A stretch of DNA of 64,000 bases from assembly GCA_015179125.1 (NCBI GenBank), contig WHVA01000082.1, positions 230,486 to 294,485 of the forward strand, read 5' to 3'. Source of the stretch: Gautieria morchelliformis (Eukaryota > Basidiomycota > Agaricomycetes > Gomphales > Gomphaceae). The stretch's first letter is position 1. Every line of letters starts with the position of its first letter. Shown here one piece after another: positions 1 through 11,879 of the stretch. The notes under the pieces were generated by a model. The model was not told the DNA's origin, made no database searches, and saw only the letters and a list, made by a program, of their open reading frames with translations. A program made the translations under genes and the position numbers.

Positions 1-6
1 GTGACC

Positions 7-496
7 AGTCGATTGTTACGACTCGGCTAGATACTGATAGGGATCTCTCGCACTTGTTGGCCCGGAGCTGCGTAGTCGGCAGCAGCCCCCCGGGAGCACT
101 GCAATGAATGTTCACACTAGTGGTCAACGTTAGTGAAATGATAAATCAAGTAGCAAAATGGTTAGTTGGCTAGGTTAGGGTTAGTGATGGATGGCTTTAA
201 TCCCGCCGGGTGCTCTATAGAATGCACGAACGAGGCTATAGCGTGGCGACCTGAACGACCCGGGTTTACAAAAAATTTCCATAAACAAAATCCAAATATA
301 GGAGTGGTCGTTTTAGACAATTTATGCTCGCCACCATCGTGACTGTGAGCACCTCATATCGTTCCCGGCGTTGCTGGATGTACAGCTGCGTGGGACTGCG
401 CGGACGTGACAGTTCAGGTGCTCGGTCTCTAGTACCAGAAGCACTATTTTTGGTGTCATCTCGGTGATCAGCCGTGCCGAGTCGTAACAATCGACT
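7..496. repeat. 490-bp element with 21-bp terminal inverted repeats
   Basis: The segment begins with AGTCGATTGTTACGACTCGG (plus one more C) and ends with the exact reverse complement at 476-496. Twenty-one matching bases at both ends of a short non-coding segment indicate a MITE-like DNA transposon. I see no clear target-site duplication in the flanks and no transposase. The superfamily is not assigned. Confidence 0.6.
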
Positions 497-853
497 ATGC
501 ACTCACATCGTACTTTCTCCCCGCGTCCGGGAGTCTGGCTGCGAATGCGGGTGCCTGCCACGCACGGGCCACACGCTCTGCCGGGCTGTCCATGCGTCAC
601 AACCGTCACAGGCATCCGAATCCCCACGCCCTGTGGCCGCTTCGCCGTTTCGTCCACCGTGGCGTCATTCGCGCTGGCGTCATCGCAAGTCACGCTGAGG
701 GTCTATCCGCACGTCATGCTACGTGTGAACGCCGTGCTCACAATAATAAAAGGACGACTTAGGGTAGGGGCGCTCGTAGTGCCCGTCAAGTCTTCTCATT
801 CCCACGTTCTCACCGCAGTTCCTCGCAGTGCCTCCTTCGTCCCCCATACCACC

Positions 854-963
854 ATGACCTCTAACTCTTCAATGGACCACAATGAGCAGGTCGCCAAAGC
901 TTTCCTCCATCCGGGCATGACGAAAAGCCGCCGATCGTGGAACCGTCTTTGGTACCCTCGAAG
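854..963 (+). other. Candidate 5' exon upstream of the NLR gene
   Basis: An ATG at 854 in the context ACCATGA opens 36 codons (MTSNSSMDHNEQ... to ...WYPR) that end at a consensus donor, AG/GTAAGC, at 964. It could be the first exon of the patatin gene that follows. The phases do not fit, however: neither AG acceptor that I can see near 1033 or 1067 brings it into frame with the patatin exon. It may be an unrelated exon, or the upstream gene may carry a small indel. The rest of 497-1063 shows no convincing coding signal and is presumably the promoter region. Confidence 0.25.
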
Positions 964-1063
964 GTAAGCAAGGTTTATTCCAGGAGGCTAAAGAATCAAC
1001 GGGACTGACTATCTGACGAATCTTCATGAATAGGCCCTATCGCTGTCTGCTTCCGGTCTTGCT

Positions 1064-4000
1064 ACAGGGGGGACGGGCAACAAATCTAATCCCACAACGC
1101 AAACCGATGAGCATCGAGGTGCCGGGCTCAGGTTGCTTTCACTCGGTAATGTTTTCATGCTTGTTATATGACACCTTCTGACACCCTCAGCAGATGGCGG
1201 CGGCATCCGTGGCTTGTCCGAACTTATCATCCTACAAGAAATCATGCAAAGAATTCAGCGCCAAGAAGGGCGACCCACGGTGCCCCTTCCTTGCGATTAT
1301 TTCGACTTAATCTGCGGTACGAGTACAGGCGGGTAAGTTACTTGCTTAACGATTACCGTCGCTCTCTAATACAGTCCATGCAGGCTCATAGCACTTATGC
1401 TGGGCCGCCTCCGTCTCCCCGTAGATAGAGCGATCGAAGCCTATGCCGATTTTGCCGCAAAAGTGTTCTCTGAGAAGAAACCATTTTGGAAGGATGGAAT
1501 GTTCAAGGCTAGCAATTTGGAGAAAGCTATTAAGGCCATCATCCAGGAATCGACTGGCGACCCTAACGCACGCATGTTCGATCCAAGGCCAAGCAGCGAA
1601 GTGTGCAAAACGTATATTCACGTTGCCGCTCTTTCTTGCCTTGGTACATAGCTGACAGGAGTCCAGGTTCGTCTGCGCGAAGCCGGCAAAGAACCTGGGT
1701 AAACCCCGCCTCTTTCGTACGTACACCGTAGACAAGTACGAATCATTCGACTGCGCTATATGGGAGGCCGCTCGTGCCACGTCTGCCGCTCCTACCTTTT
1801 TCAAACAGATTTTCATCGGCATTCCACATCTGCGTGAATCCTTCGTCGATGGCGGCCTGGGTTGCAACAATCCTATCAAGCAAATACTCAACGAAGCTGA
1901 ACAAATATTTCCACACAAACATATCACTTGCATCATCAGTATTGGCACTGGACATGTCACCACTGCCAGCCTGCCGGCACCTAGTCTGCGTAACAATGTC
2001 ATACCATTAGGTGTAGTTGAGGCATTGAAGAAGATCACCACGGAATGTGATACAACAGCGGAGGAACTTGAGCGGTATTTCAGCTCTGCACCGGATGTTT
2101 ACTTTCGGTTCAATGTGGAGCAAGGATTGCAGAGTGTAACATTGGCACAGTGGGAAAAGTTACCTGAGGTGAAGACACACACATTGCAGTATCTTCAGCA
2201 GGGAAAAGTAGACAAGATGGTAGCTGCTGCTGTCATTGCTCTCAGGGAGTGTCAGGAAGTGATAGCTGCCGCAAACCTCTGTGCGTACAGCTTGCAATGC
2301 CTCACAGCTGATGACATATGTTTTATGGTAGACACTGTAGGCACAGGGACTATTGGCCAGCTGTCAGGTAAACGTGGAGCTCACCGTAAGGCTTGTCCTC
2401 CACCAACAAGCAGATTTACTGGAAGAGAAGATATCCTTTTGCAACTTGAGGGATATTTCTTCCCAGACCAGACATCCACTGGGAAGGAGGAACAGCGCAT
2501 CTTTCTATTGTATGGGCTTGGTGGGGCTGGAAAGACACAGATTGCATTGAGATTCATTGAAAAGTTTGATCAACGGTGGGGTAGTTTACCTGGGTCTCTT
2601 ATATTTGCACTAACTTGTGTTATGTTTAGTTTTTGGAGAGTCTTTTATGTTGATGCAAGTAGTGTGACCTGTATGGAGTCAGGCCTTGAAGATATTGCAC
2701 AGAAAGAGGGTATTGGTGGGACTGCCAAAGATGCTCTTCTCTGGCTCTCTGGACAACACAAAGAGTGGTTGCTCTTCTTGGACAATGCTGATGACCATGA
2801 CATAAACCTTCGAGAGTACTTCCCACTGTGCAAGCATGGAAATATCATTGTGACAAGTCGCAATGTGGCGTGTCGTGTGCATGCACCCAGCTCCAACTGT
2901 CATGTGTCAAGTATGGATGCTAAGGAAGCTACTGATTTGCTCCTTGTGTTCTCTACAGTCAAAGATTCTGCAAAGAATCTCAGCTTGGCATCTACTATTG
3001 TCGAAGAACTTGGCTATCTTCCCCTGGCCATTGTACAAGCAGGTGCCTATATCTCAAAGGGATGCGGTCTAAATGAATACCTGAAGATTTTCCAGAAGGA
3101 TCGAGCTCAACTGATGGGCAAGCACTCAGTACAAATGGTGGATGATTATCCATGGGCAGTATACACGACATGGGAAATCAGCTTTAAAAAGCTAAGTCCC
3201 ATAGCAGCAACCCTTCTACACCTGAGTGCATTTTTACATTATAAGGGGATTGCCAAAAGCATCTTTCAAAGGGCTTCGCTGATGGATCTAGATGGACCAT
3301 ATGATGATGCAAGGCGATTTCTGCATAACTTTCAAACCACAAATGGTGGCTGGAGTGACTTTCAATTTCAGGAGATCATTAATGAATTAGCTTCATATTC
3401 ATTAATTAGTACTGATGAAGAACACAGTACATTTTCCCTTCATCCACTAGTACATGTCTGGGCTCGAGATAACCTAGAGGTGGCAGAGCAGGAGACTAAG
3501 CAAGGGTGTACAATGCAGATACTTGCACTGTCTATCCCACATGAAGATAGTACAGAGGATTATGCTTTTAGGAGATCTCTTCTGTCTCATGTTATGGAGC
3601 TACATACAAAAGCTACAGATCCAAACATGGCAGAAAATTTTGCCAAAGTGTTCAGTGAAGCAGGACGATGGAAGGATGCTAAAGAGCTGGTGATTAGGGG
3701 CATAGAGGCAAGGAAGAGTACCCTTGGTGAGGAGCATCCTGATACCCTGATTACCATGGGGAACCTTGCCGCAACCTATTTTCATCAGGGCTTGTGGAAG
3801 GATGCTGAAGAGCTGGGAGTTCAAGTCATGGAGGCAAGGAAGAGGGTTCTTGGTGAGGAGCATCCTGATACACTGAGGGCCATGAACAACCTTGCCTCAA
3901 CATATGAGAACCAGGGCCGGTGGAAGGATGCTGAAGAGCTGGAGGTTCAAGTCATAGAGGCAAGGAAGAGGGTTCTTGGTGAAGAGCATCATGATACCCT

Positions 4001-5030
4001 GAGGGCTATGGGAAACCTTGCCCCAACCTATGAGAAGCTGGGCCGGTGGAAGGATGCTGAAGAGCTGGAGGTTCAAGTCATCAAGGCAATGAAGAGGGTT
4101 CTTGGTGAGGAGCATCCTGATACCCTGATGACCATGGGAAACCTTGCCTCAACCTATTTCAATCTGGGCCAGTGGAAGGATGCTGAAGAGTTGGGAGTTC
4201 AAGTCATGCATGCAAGGAAGAGGGTCCTTGGTGAGGAGCATCCTGAGACCCTGAGGGCTATGGGAGACCTTGCCACAATCTATCAGAATAAGGGCCAGTG
4301 TAAGGATGCTGAAGAGCTGGGGGTTCAAGTCATGAAGGCAAGGAAGAGAGTCCTTGGTGAGGACCATCCTGACACCTTGACAACCATGGCCACCCTTGCC
4401 TCAACATATAAGAACCAGGGCCGGTGGAAGGATGCTGAAGAGCTGGAGGTTCAAGTCATAGAGGCAAAGAAGAGGGTCCTTGGTGAGGAGCATCCTGACA
4501 CCCTGATCACCATGGGCAACCTTGCTGTAACCTATTGGAACCACAGCCAGTGGAGGGATGCTGAAGAGCTGGAGGTTCAAGTCATGGAGGCAAGGAAGAG
4601 GGTCCTTGGTGAGGAGCATCCTAGCACCCTGAGGATTATGGGAAACCTTGCCCAAACCTATGAGAAGCAGGGCCGGTGGAAGGAGGCTGAAGAGCTGCAG
4701 GTTCGAGTCATAGAGGCAATGAAGAGGATCCTTGGTGCGGAGCATCCTGATACCCTGATCACCATGGGAAACCTTGCCTTAACCTATCACAATCAGGGCC
4801 GGTGGAAGGATGCTGAAGAGCTGGGGGTTCAAGTCATTGAGGCTAGGAAGAGGGTCCTTGGTGTGGATCATCCTGACACCCTGAGGGCTATGGGAAACCT
4901 TGCCTTAACTTATCAGAAACAGGGTCGATGGAAGATGCTGAAGAGCTGGGGGTTCAGGTCATGGAGGCAAGGAGGAGGCCGAAGAGCTGGGGTTTTAAGT
5001 CATGGAGACAAGGAGGAGGGTCCTTGGTGA
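1064..5030 (+). CDS. Patatin-like phospholipase / NB-ARC / TPR protein (NLR-like STAND ATPase)
   Basis: This is a fungal NLR-like three-part protein. The N-terminal patatin domain would hydrolyse acyl lipids: it has the oxyanion motif DGGGIRG, the nucleophile elbow GTSTGG and the aspartate motif VDGGLG near 1846. The central NB-ARC domain has a P-loop (GLGGAGKTQ, about 2515-2540), a Walker B-like LLFLDNADD and an LPLA motif near 3018. TPR repeats of 42 residues follow from 3669. Introns that restore the frame are 1146-1193, 1333-1383, 1612-1666 and 2581-2640; the last is 60 nt with no stop, so it also reads through unspliced. The true start is unclear. A one-base loss near 4933 shifts the last TPR unit and gives a stop at 5030. 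The role in non-self recognition or programmed cell death is inferred from the family. A broken copy of the patatin part lies at 55.2 kb. Confidence 0.85.
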
Positions 5031-5125
5031 GGAGCATCCTGACACCCTGGCAGCCATGGGCCACCTTGCCTTAACCTATCAGAATCAGGGCCGGTGGACA
5101 GATGCCGAAGAGCTGGGGTTTTAAG
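3669..5125 (+). repeat. 126-bp tandem repeat encoding 42-aa TPR units
   Basis: The phrase TGGAAGGATGCTGAAGAG recurs every 126 bp from 3669 to about 4930. Each unit encodes a kinesin-light-chain-like TPR (consensus GRWKDAEELxVQV...RVLGEEHPDTLxxMGNLAxTY). Ten units are in frame. The next ones, to about 5125, are frameshifted, internally deleted and interrupted by in-frame TAA codons. Units are nearly identical at the DNA level, including silent sites, which points to recent unit duplication or conversion. Superstructure-forming repeats of this kind vary rapidly in fungal NLRs. Confidence 0.85.
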
Positions 5126-5164
5126 TCATGGAGACAAGGACGAGGGTCCTTGGTGGGGAGCATC

Positions 5165-5260
5165 TGTCATGACTCATTTATTTCTTGTATCCAGTAACTC
5201 CATTTTTCCTTTCATCACTCCACTTCTATGTTCACTCCATTCGCTCTTGTATGGGAACTG
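5165..5260 (-). repeat. Fragment of LTR family A (reverse orientation)
   Basis: The segment starts with TGTCATGACTCATTTATTTC, matching the reverse complement of the 3' end of the LTR family seen in full at 51491-52716. The similarity fades after about 100 bp. It lies directly behind the decayed TPR units, so this insertion or a rearrangement may have removed the 3' end of the NLR gene. The 268 bp between it and the next LTR show no recognisable feature. Confidence 0.5.
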
Positions 5261-5528
5261 CTGTTCAACCAGCATATTGTGTAGTCTCGGATCTAGCTGT
5301 TCAACCAGCCTTTAAACTGTCTCCGTACTGTAACTTTGTATTCTGCATCAAAGGCCTTTAAACAAACCATTTATTGCCATCATAAAAATATCTGCTATCC
5401 TCATAAGGCCTATTCAAACCTCCCTCTAATTATCTACGAATTTTACTTAATTTTCTGGGGCTGTCTTCACTCAAACACACTCATTTCTGTGCAGCAGAGT
5501 TGTGGATACACAGGTCCCCACAACTCTG

Positions 5529-6650
5529 TGTCAAGACCGGTTTTTAGGCGTTAATAACGTGTATTAGTGAACACAGCGAATGCCCGAATAGCTTGTGCAA
5601 AGAAGTGTGCCATTTGGCGAATAGGGTGAACCAATAAATGTTCAAAAGATCAGAGGGCTGCCTGAACCAAGCTTGCCCTATCTACAGTCATAGCGAAGTA
5701 GCCCGTGACACTTGATGATGTAACATGCAAGGTGTCATGGAAAGGTTGTTCAGCAGCAACAATCCTTTTGCCGGCGTAGGCCCTCCTTCAGAGCCCTTTG
5801 CCAACAGTGCAGATAACAATACGAAGGCTAAGGTAATGAAGGTAAAGTACGCAAACTCACCAGTGGTGCTTAAGTCCTCCTCTGGTCAAAGATACAAATC
5901 TAAAGGAGAGGGCTCAAGATGATGGTCACAGTGAGGTCAAGCTTTGCCCAAGATAGACATATGATAATTGAACTGGGGAATATACATGTGAATGTAAACT
6001 ACTTATATTGAATGGTCATATGATATCAGCAAATAGGAAAGAGGCCATCATGAGTCAGGGTTGGATAGGGGTGCACAGTCAAGATACAAAATAGATGAAA
6101 CTTATATGCAATAGAGGAAGGGAGGAGTGTGCACATGAAATGGCAGAGGGATAGAGGAGGAAGGCACCTATGTAAGAAAACACGCCTTGAGACCTGCATA
6201 CATGTTACCCTGCACGGACTCTTGGTCTGCTGGGTTGATCCCACATGATCTATGGGTAGGATATCCTGTGAATGCATTCCGGCCATAGGAACACCCAAAG
6301 GGGTTCAGTTGAGAAGATGGTGGGACCAGTGATGAACCATCACGCCGGGTAAAGGATGTTGATTGTGTTTGATGGTGTGCCTGCTGGCGAATAATGTGAG
6401 TAGCAAACAACCATTCAAGTTCAGTGAACAGCAAATGGAGTGAACATAGAGGAGGAGTGGTCGAAGGGAAGGTCAAACTCAGGCAAACATGCAGGAGGTG
6501 TGGTGAAGGGGAAAGTAGGGATAGCTGGGTAAGGGAAATAAAGGGGTCATGACAGGTTGATCCCATATGATTGAGTCGAGGGGATGATGGGACCAGTGAT
6601 GAACCATTGAGCTGGGTAAAGGATGTCGATCAGTTTTGATGGCGTGCCTA
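5529..6650 (+). mobile_element. LTR family A, copy 1 (3' end missing)
   Basis: It begins TGTCAAGACCGGTTTTTAGG and follows the complete family A LTR (51491-52716) almost end to end. It stops at the point equivalent to about 140 bp before the LTR 3' end. There it abuts a reverse-oriented copy of the same LTR (6651), giving a tail-to-tail junction. Short ORFs inside are LTR noise. No internal retrotransposon genes accompany it. Confidence 0.7.
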
Positions 6651-7366
6651 TGTCATGACGCATTTATTTCCCATACTCAGATGCTCTGTTCCCCCATTTC
6701 CCACTCCACCTCCGTGTTCGTTCCGATCACCCTTGCCTTGTTTGGCAACCTATCTTCGCTGTTCGTGCCATTTACCGTAGCCACGCCGTCAAAGCACGAT
6801 CGACGTCTTTGGACTGACTTGGCAGTCATCGCTGGGCCTATCACCTCCTCTGATCAACCCTATTTCAATGGTGTTCCTATGATCAGATTGTCATGACTTG
6901 TGTATTTCCTGCACCTTGTTATCCCCATTTCCCCTTTCGCCACTCCTCCCCGGTGTTTGCTCAGCTTCGCTCTCCACCTCGACCACTCCTCCCCTATGTC
7001 ATCTCCGTTCGCCCTTCCTCGCATTTCTCCGAACAGCCATTCGCTGCTCGTATCATTCACCAGCAGGCACACCATCAAAACATGATCGACATCCCTACCC
7101 GGCATGATGGCTCATCAGTAGCTCCATCAGCTTCTCAATCCAACCCCCTTTTGGTGTTCATATGAGCAGGGTGCGTTCGCGGGACGTCCTACCCGTAGGT
7201 TGTGTGGGATCAACCCAGTAGATGAAGAACCCGTGCAGGGAGGTGTATATGTGGGCCCCAAGACATGATTTTGTACATAGGTGCCTTCGCCACCTTTACT
7301 CTCTGTCGTTTCATGTTCTCCCTCTTCTCTCACTCTATTCTATGTTTATTTCATCTATGTTGTATC

Positions 7367-7763
7367 TGTTATTATTGGTGAAGATGGCCCTAGGCCAAGA
7401 TCCAAAGCCACGCCTCAGGTCCCCTGACTGAGACATGAGCACCAGTGCATGATAATGCGCCGGTGGCACTTGGTTGTTCCACAACCCTTCTACATACCTT
7501 CACGGTGCTAGTCTATCAGTTAAGTAGCTAGTCATGTACGTAGATAACTTCAGGCAGTAAATCTCCAGCATTGTGTTCTTATTCTAGCCCATGAGGCTTA
7601 TGACTGGACGTTGATGTCAGTCGGTGTTTAGTGTCGCTGTCACTGCGCATGGTGTTCGCGCATACAGCCATAGCTGTTTTCCCATCTCCTATTCCCTTTC
7701 TCTCTATCCATGAACTCTACGATTCCCCATGCATACGCAACCCTGCCAACCAGACTTTCTACA
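7367..7763 (+). repeat. 5' LTR of the small LTR element
   Basis: This is the 397-bp left LTR (TG...CA). By eye it differs from the right LTR at roughly 15 positions, most of them in the first 100 bp, so the insertion is not very recent. Confidence 0.85.
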
Positions 7764-9354
7764 GATTAAGAGTCTCATCGACTCCCAACTCGAGCTAGTA
7801 TCCACTCGATCACGTTCTTATTCACGCACAACACGGGCTCTGTGTACACACAACCGGACGACCCCACTGTCGTTCATCGAACCACGATGTCACATTCTTC
7901 GTTGCATACCTCATCGAGCATACTCATCATCTCGAGTTTCAGCACCCATTCACGTATCAAGCAAGCATTGCGGCCCCTTCATCGCCTTAGACCCAGCCGC
8001 GTTTCATGGGGAGCTGTCCCATATCCATTGCGCCACACATCACCGGCGCACCCGTCTACATGCAAAACCCACGCAACTTCGAGCCGTGGATAAACGGGAC
8101 ACACAGGGGTACGTTATGCAGTATATCGCTGTATCCCTGACACCGATCCGACGTCGTACGAGGCGTGCCATGCTATGCGCTCGCCGTCAACACTGCCGAC
8201 GCCCCTGGACTCGCACATCCACCGGCAAGCTCATTCAAGGGGAGATTCGACCTTCCTACAGACCCACAGGGTCTCGCACTCTTTTCTAGGGATTCCCAAT
8301 ATGTTTCTAGATATTTATGGACGGCACACAAGCCCACAACACCACCCAATGTCATCCATCATCGCATCTTCCCTCCTGCTCGCTCCAGACCACCCCAGAC
8401 GATGATGCACCCTTGAAGGGGAGTGCAACCATGTCTGGGACGTGCTCAGAAGCCCCCAGACCCATCTTTTTGACGCTTAAGCCGCACCGGCCGTGCAGCA
8501 TGTGTCGTCTCATGATTGTGACCTGACCCAGGCATGCCACCCCGCTCAGGAGCTGCACCACTCCACAATCGATCGAAAACTTCACACTGGCCTTCATCCC
8601 GTTCACTGCCACGCCGTCAACACCGTCTCCATTGTGCCCACTCCATTTTCACTACATCCGCGCTCCAGATCGTCCCAGGACAGCGCAGACGACGGTGCAC
8701 CCTTCAAGGGAGTGTACCCATGTCTGTGAGCCGCCAAGCATTCCTCAGACCCCTCCTTCTGTCGCACAAGTCGCGCCAGCCACGCAGTTGTCATCTCCTC
8801 GCGATCGTGACCCTCAAGGGGTTTCTCACACTATTACAGATCTCATGCGTTCAGGTCATCGTTTCAACGCATCCATACTGACCCCCAGACCCCCTCTTTC
8901 ACTCCATAAGCTGCGCCAGCCTCGCAGTCCTATTCCACGACGATTGTGTCCCCTATACCGTCCTCCACGGTGTCCACACCCGCTTTGTCGCCATCCCTTC
9001 CACTGTGCAACACAGCCACCCACGATGCATCATCCCGTACAAGGCTATCGTCATTTATTCGGTTATCAGCACCACCGTCTCTGTTTTCTACTTTACAGGG
9101 ACCCAAGGCTTTCTCAGAGCCGTTACAACGCAAGACATGAACCAGAGGATGCTTCTTCGTACACTGACAGCCCCAATGTCCATTTCCCCGAGGACAGCAT
9201 CGTGTGCTGACCTTTCACTTTCACACCCTTTCCGTCACCGTAGCTACATTACATCCACCGCAGCACCCCACTGATTTCTTCACCACGTCCTTCGAATTTT
9301 GCAAACGCTTCCATCCCCTAGAGCCTCTATGGATATGCAAGGTTTGAAGGGGAG

Positions 9355-9751
9355 TGTTATTATTGGTGAAGATGGCCCTAGGCCAAGATCCAAAGCCGCG
9401 CCTCGGGTCCCCTGACCGAGACATGAGCACCGTCGCATTATCATGCGCCGGTGGCACTTGATTGTTCTACAACCCTTCTACATACCTTCACGGCGCTAGT
9501 CTATCAGTTAAGTAGCTAGTCATGTACGTAGATAACTTCAGGCAGTAAATCTCCAGCATTGTGTTCTTATTCTAGCCCATGAGGCTTATGACTGGACGTT
9601 GATGTCAGTCGGTGTTTAGTGTCGCTGTCACTGCGCATGGTGTTCGCGCATACAGCCGTAGCTGTTTTCCCATCTCCTATTCCCTTTCTCTCTATCCATG
9701 AACTCTACGATTCCCCATGCATACACAACCCCGCCAACCAGACTTTCTACA
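9355..9751 (+). repeat. 3' LTR of the small LTR element
   Basis: This is the 397-bp right LTR, immediately preceded by the polypurine tract GAAGGGGAG and followed by the TSD copy GTATC. Confidence 0.85.
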
Positions 9752-10359
9752 GTATCACAACTGCACACCCCTATCCAACCCTGACTCATGACGGCCTCTT
9801 TCCCATTCACTGATACCTTACGAGCATTCAATATAAGTAGTTTGCATTTGCATGTATATTCCCCAGTTCAATTATCATACGTCGTCCATCTTGTGCAAAC
9901 TTGACCTCGCTGTGATCATCATCTTGAGCCTTCTCTTGAAGATTTCTATCTTTGACCAGCTGAGGACTTAGGCATCACTGGTGAGTTCTTATACTTCATC
10001 TGCGTTACCTTAGCCTTCGAACTATTTTCTGTGCTGTCGGCGAAGGGCTCCGAAGGAGCACCTTCACCGGCGAAGGGATTGTCGCTACTTAGACAGCCCT
10101 TCCGTGACACCTTGCACGTTACATTGTCAAGTGCCATGGGCCATTTCACTACGACTGTAGATGGGGAGAGCCCCGTTCGGGAAACCCTCTTATCTTGTGA
10201 ACATTTGCTGGTTCACCTATTCACCGAACAGCATACTTATTCGCACAAGTTATTCGGGCATTCGCTGTGTTCACTAATACACAATATTAACGCCTAAAAA
10301 CCAATCTTGACAGTATAATTGAACTAACAGCTACAGTCGAAAGCATTCCCCTATTTTTC

Positions 10360-10605
10360 ATGTCGTCTACACAACAAGAAAACCCTGTTGTCCATAGAAA
10401 TCGCTCGACAGGTCCAGTTTCTACTCCAGCACCACTCCAGAGGCGAACAGCTTCCGCCTCATTCCCTTCACAAAACCCCACAGAGGACATCATCCCTTTC
10501 TCCCACCTCGTTACCATGTCTGCATCTCGGCCTACACCGCACCATCCGGTCCCCGAACACGCATCACCTCCTCTCTTCGACGTTCAATGGCAGCTGACTC
10601 CAGGC
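10360..10605 (+). pseudogene. Unidentified ORF interrupted by a solo LTR
   Basis: An ATG at 10360 opens 82 codons (MSSTQQENPVVHRN...QLTPG), rich in Pro, Ser, Thr and Gln. They run without a stop into the solo LTR at 10606. If that LTR and one TSD copy are removed, the frame continues from 11885 as EQYFSPQQPLSAYTSSQF and then stops at TAG. The composition resembles the disordered start of a Gag-like or regulatory protein, but I do not recognise it. The proline-rich ORF at 13383 may be another displaced part. Confidence 0.4.
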
Positions 10606-11879
10606 TGTTACGTATCGAGATTTCCGCCAAGTCGGGACTGGAAAGGACAGCGGCTTCAACATGTAGGTTATGCCCCCAATGAACTATCATCCTAGGTATT
10701 TCGGAAATGGGTCGGAAGTCGGAATGTACTGAACTGAAGGTTGGTCGGAACTTGAGGCGGAATTGAGGCGGAAGACGGAAGGCGGAAGGCGGAGAGACTG
10801 AGGTCTTGCTAGACTCACTGTGCTAAGAACAGGAGATGGAGCGAAGGAAATCAAGTATCGAAGGCGATTATCTGATTGCAGAATAACAGACATACTGTCA
10901 CAATTCCATTCCAACACATCTATTCACACTTCTCCTATCTAATCCTTCCTACCCACAACACACACGTGCCACTGATCATCGGCCTTTACCCTCGAGCGCA
11001 CACACATCCACACGATCCACTAAAACGTCTCGTCGACCCACGAACGCATAAACGACCCAGCGATCAGTGGATCCACCCCTGAACCCCGAGCCCGAGACGC
11101 GTCCATCCATGGAGTAGTTCGATGATTAGTCCATCACACACATTCCGATTCTGATACCTTTTTACATTCTCAATCACCACACATCTGATGTCCCTAATTA
11201 GAACAACACTCCTTCCAACTCATGTGTACATACCCACCGCAGCATCCAGCACACCGAACCCCAAGCCGCACACATACACTTACCCCCACTCCTATTCCCC
11301 ATATACCGTAGCACATCCCACACGATGGATAAATAGCTGCGCTGTATATCACACTCATTAGTCAATTAGACTCACCCATTTAACACACAAGTTATAGATT
11401 CGAGATACACTTACCTGTGCCACACTTGCCCCACTGCACATAAAGTCCTGCGCAATCTATCCTCATCGAAATAAACCTTACACTCGACACTCTTAATTTC
11501 CACACATACATGACAGGCTTTTATACAAAGAGCTGAGACAACAGGTAATGGGGTGGTACTAAGCAAATTCCGGGGGAAGCAGAAGTCGAGTAGACAATGC
11601 GTGGGAACTAACTAATTGGGAACAATGGGACTACAAGGGGGGTTCAGGGTAAGGTAAAACAATGGCATAGAACAAGGGGTTGGGAAAACATATCTGACAA
11701 CGAAACACAAGGAGGGCCAGACATATGGTCTTGATGAACGATGAAGCGGGTCCGGTGGTCTGAGTAATCGAGTCGAAAGAACAAGGGAATAGAACAATGG
11801 GCGGAATGTTGGAAATATCGGAGGGGTGGAAAGTGCTGCGGAACTGAAGGTCGGAAGTTGGAAATGAACGGTTGTAACA
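10606..11879 (-). mobile_element. Solo LTR of the chromovirus family, with a nested LTR
   Basis: It starts TGTTACGTATCGAGATTTCC and ends GGTTGTAACA, the same ends as the LTRs of the chromovirus at 56.1 kb, in the same orientation. A perfect 5-bp TSD, CAGGC, flanks it (10601-10605, 11880-11884). No internal region is present, so it is a solo LTR left by LTR-LTR recombination. Another LTR (10896-11504) is nested in it; without that it is about 0.66 kb. Confidence 0.85.
10896..11504. mobile_element. Nested 609-bp solo LTR of another family
   Basis: The insert breaks the chromovirus LTR after CAGACATAC. It begins TGTCACAATTCC and ends TTAATTTCCACA, so it has TG...CA ends. It is flanked by the 5-bp repeat CATAC (10891-10895, 11505-11509). 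The family has no other copy in the window and has no coding capacity. It contains no polymerase genes and is therefore read as a solo LTR. Confidence 0.7.

Larger units (their letters stand above)
7367..9751 (+). mobile_element. Small non-autonomous LTR retrotransposon (copia-like ends)
   Basis: Two 397-bp direct repeats (7367-7763 and 9355-9751), each starting TGTTATTATTGG and ending CTTTCTACA, bracket 1.59 kb. The element is flanked by a perfect 5-bp TSD, GTATC (7362-7366 and 9752-9756). A purine tract, GAAGGGGAG, abuts the 3' LTR, as expected of a polypurine tract. The interior has no reverse transcriptase or integrase reading frame. It consists of C-rich sequence with imperfect repeats of about 270 bp (for example 8387 and 8658). 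It is a mobilisable, trans-dependent element; PPT and LTR start resemble Ty1/copia. Confidence 0.85.
6651..10312 (-). mobile_element. LTR family A, copy 2, reverse, split by a nested LTR element
   Basis: The sequence starts TGTCATGACGCATTTATTTC and ends CCAATCTTGACA, the two ends of the family A LTR in reverse. A 2.4-kb element with TSD GTATC (7367-9751) interrupts it. Without that insertion and one TSD copy the LTR is about 1.27 kb, close to the 1.23 kb of the complete copy at 51.5 kb. Its own flanks (GCCTA left, GTATA right) do not form a TSD, which fits a rearranged junction with copy 1. Confidence 0.7.

Noticed and set aside
3600-4745. Four long minus-strand frames opposite the TPR repeats
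   Set aside because: They repeat with the 126-bp unit and are antisense shadows of the TPR coding sequence.
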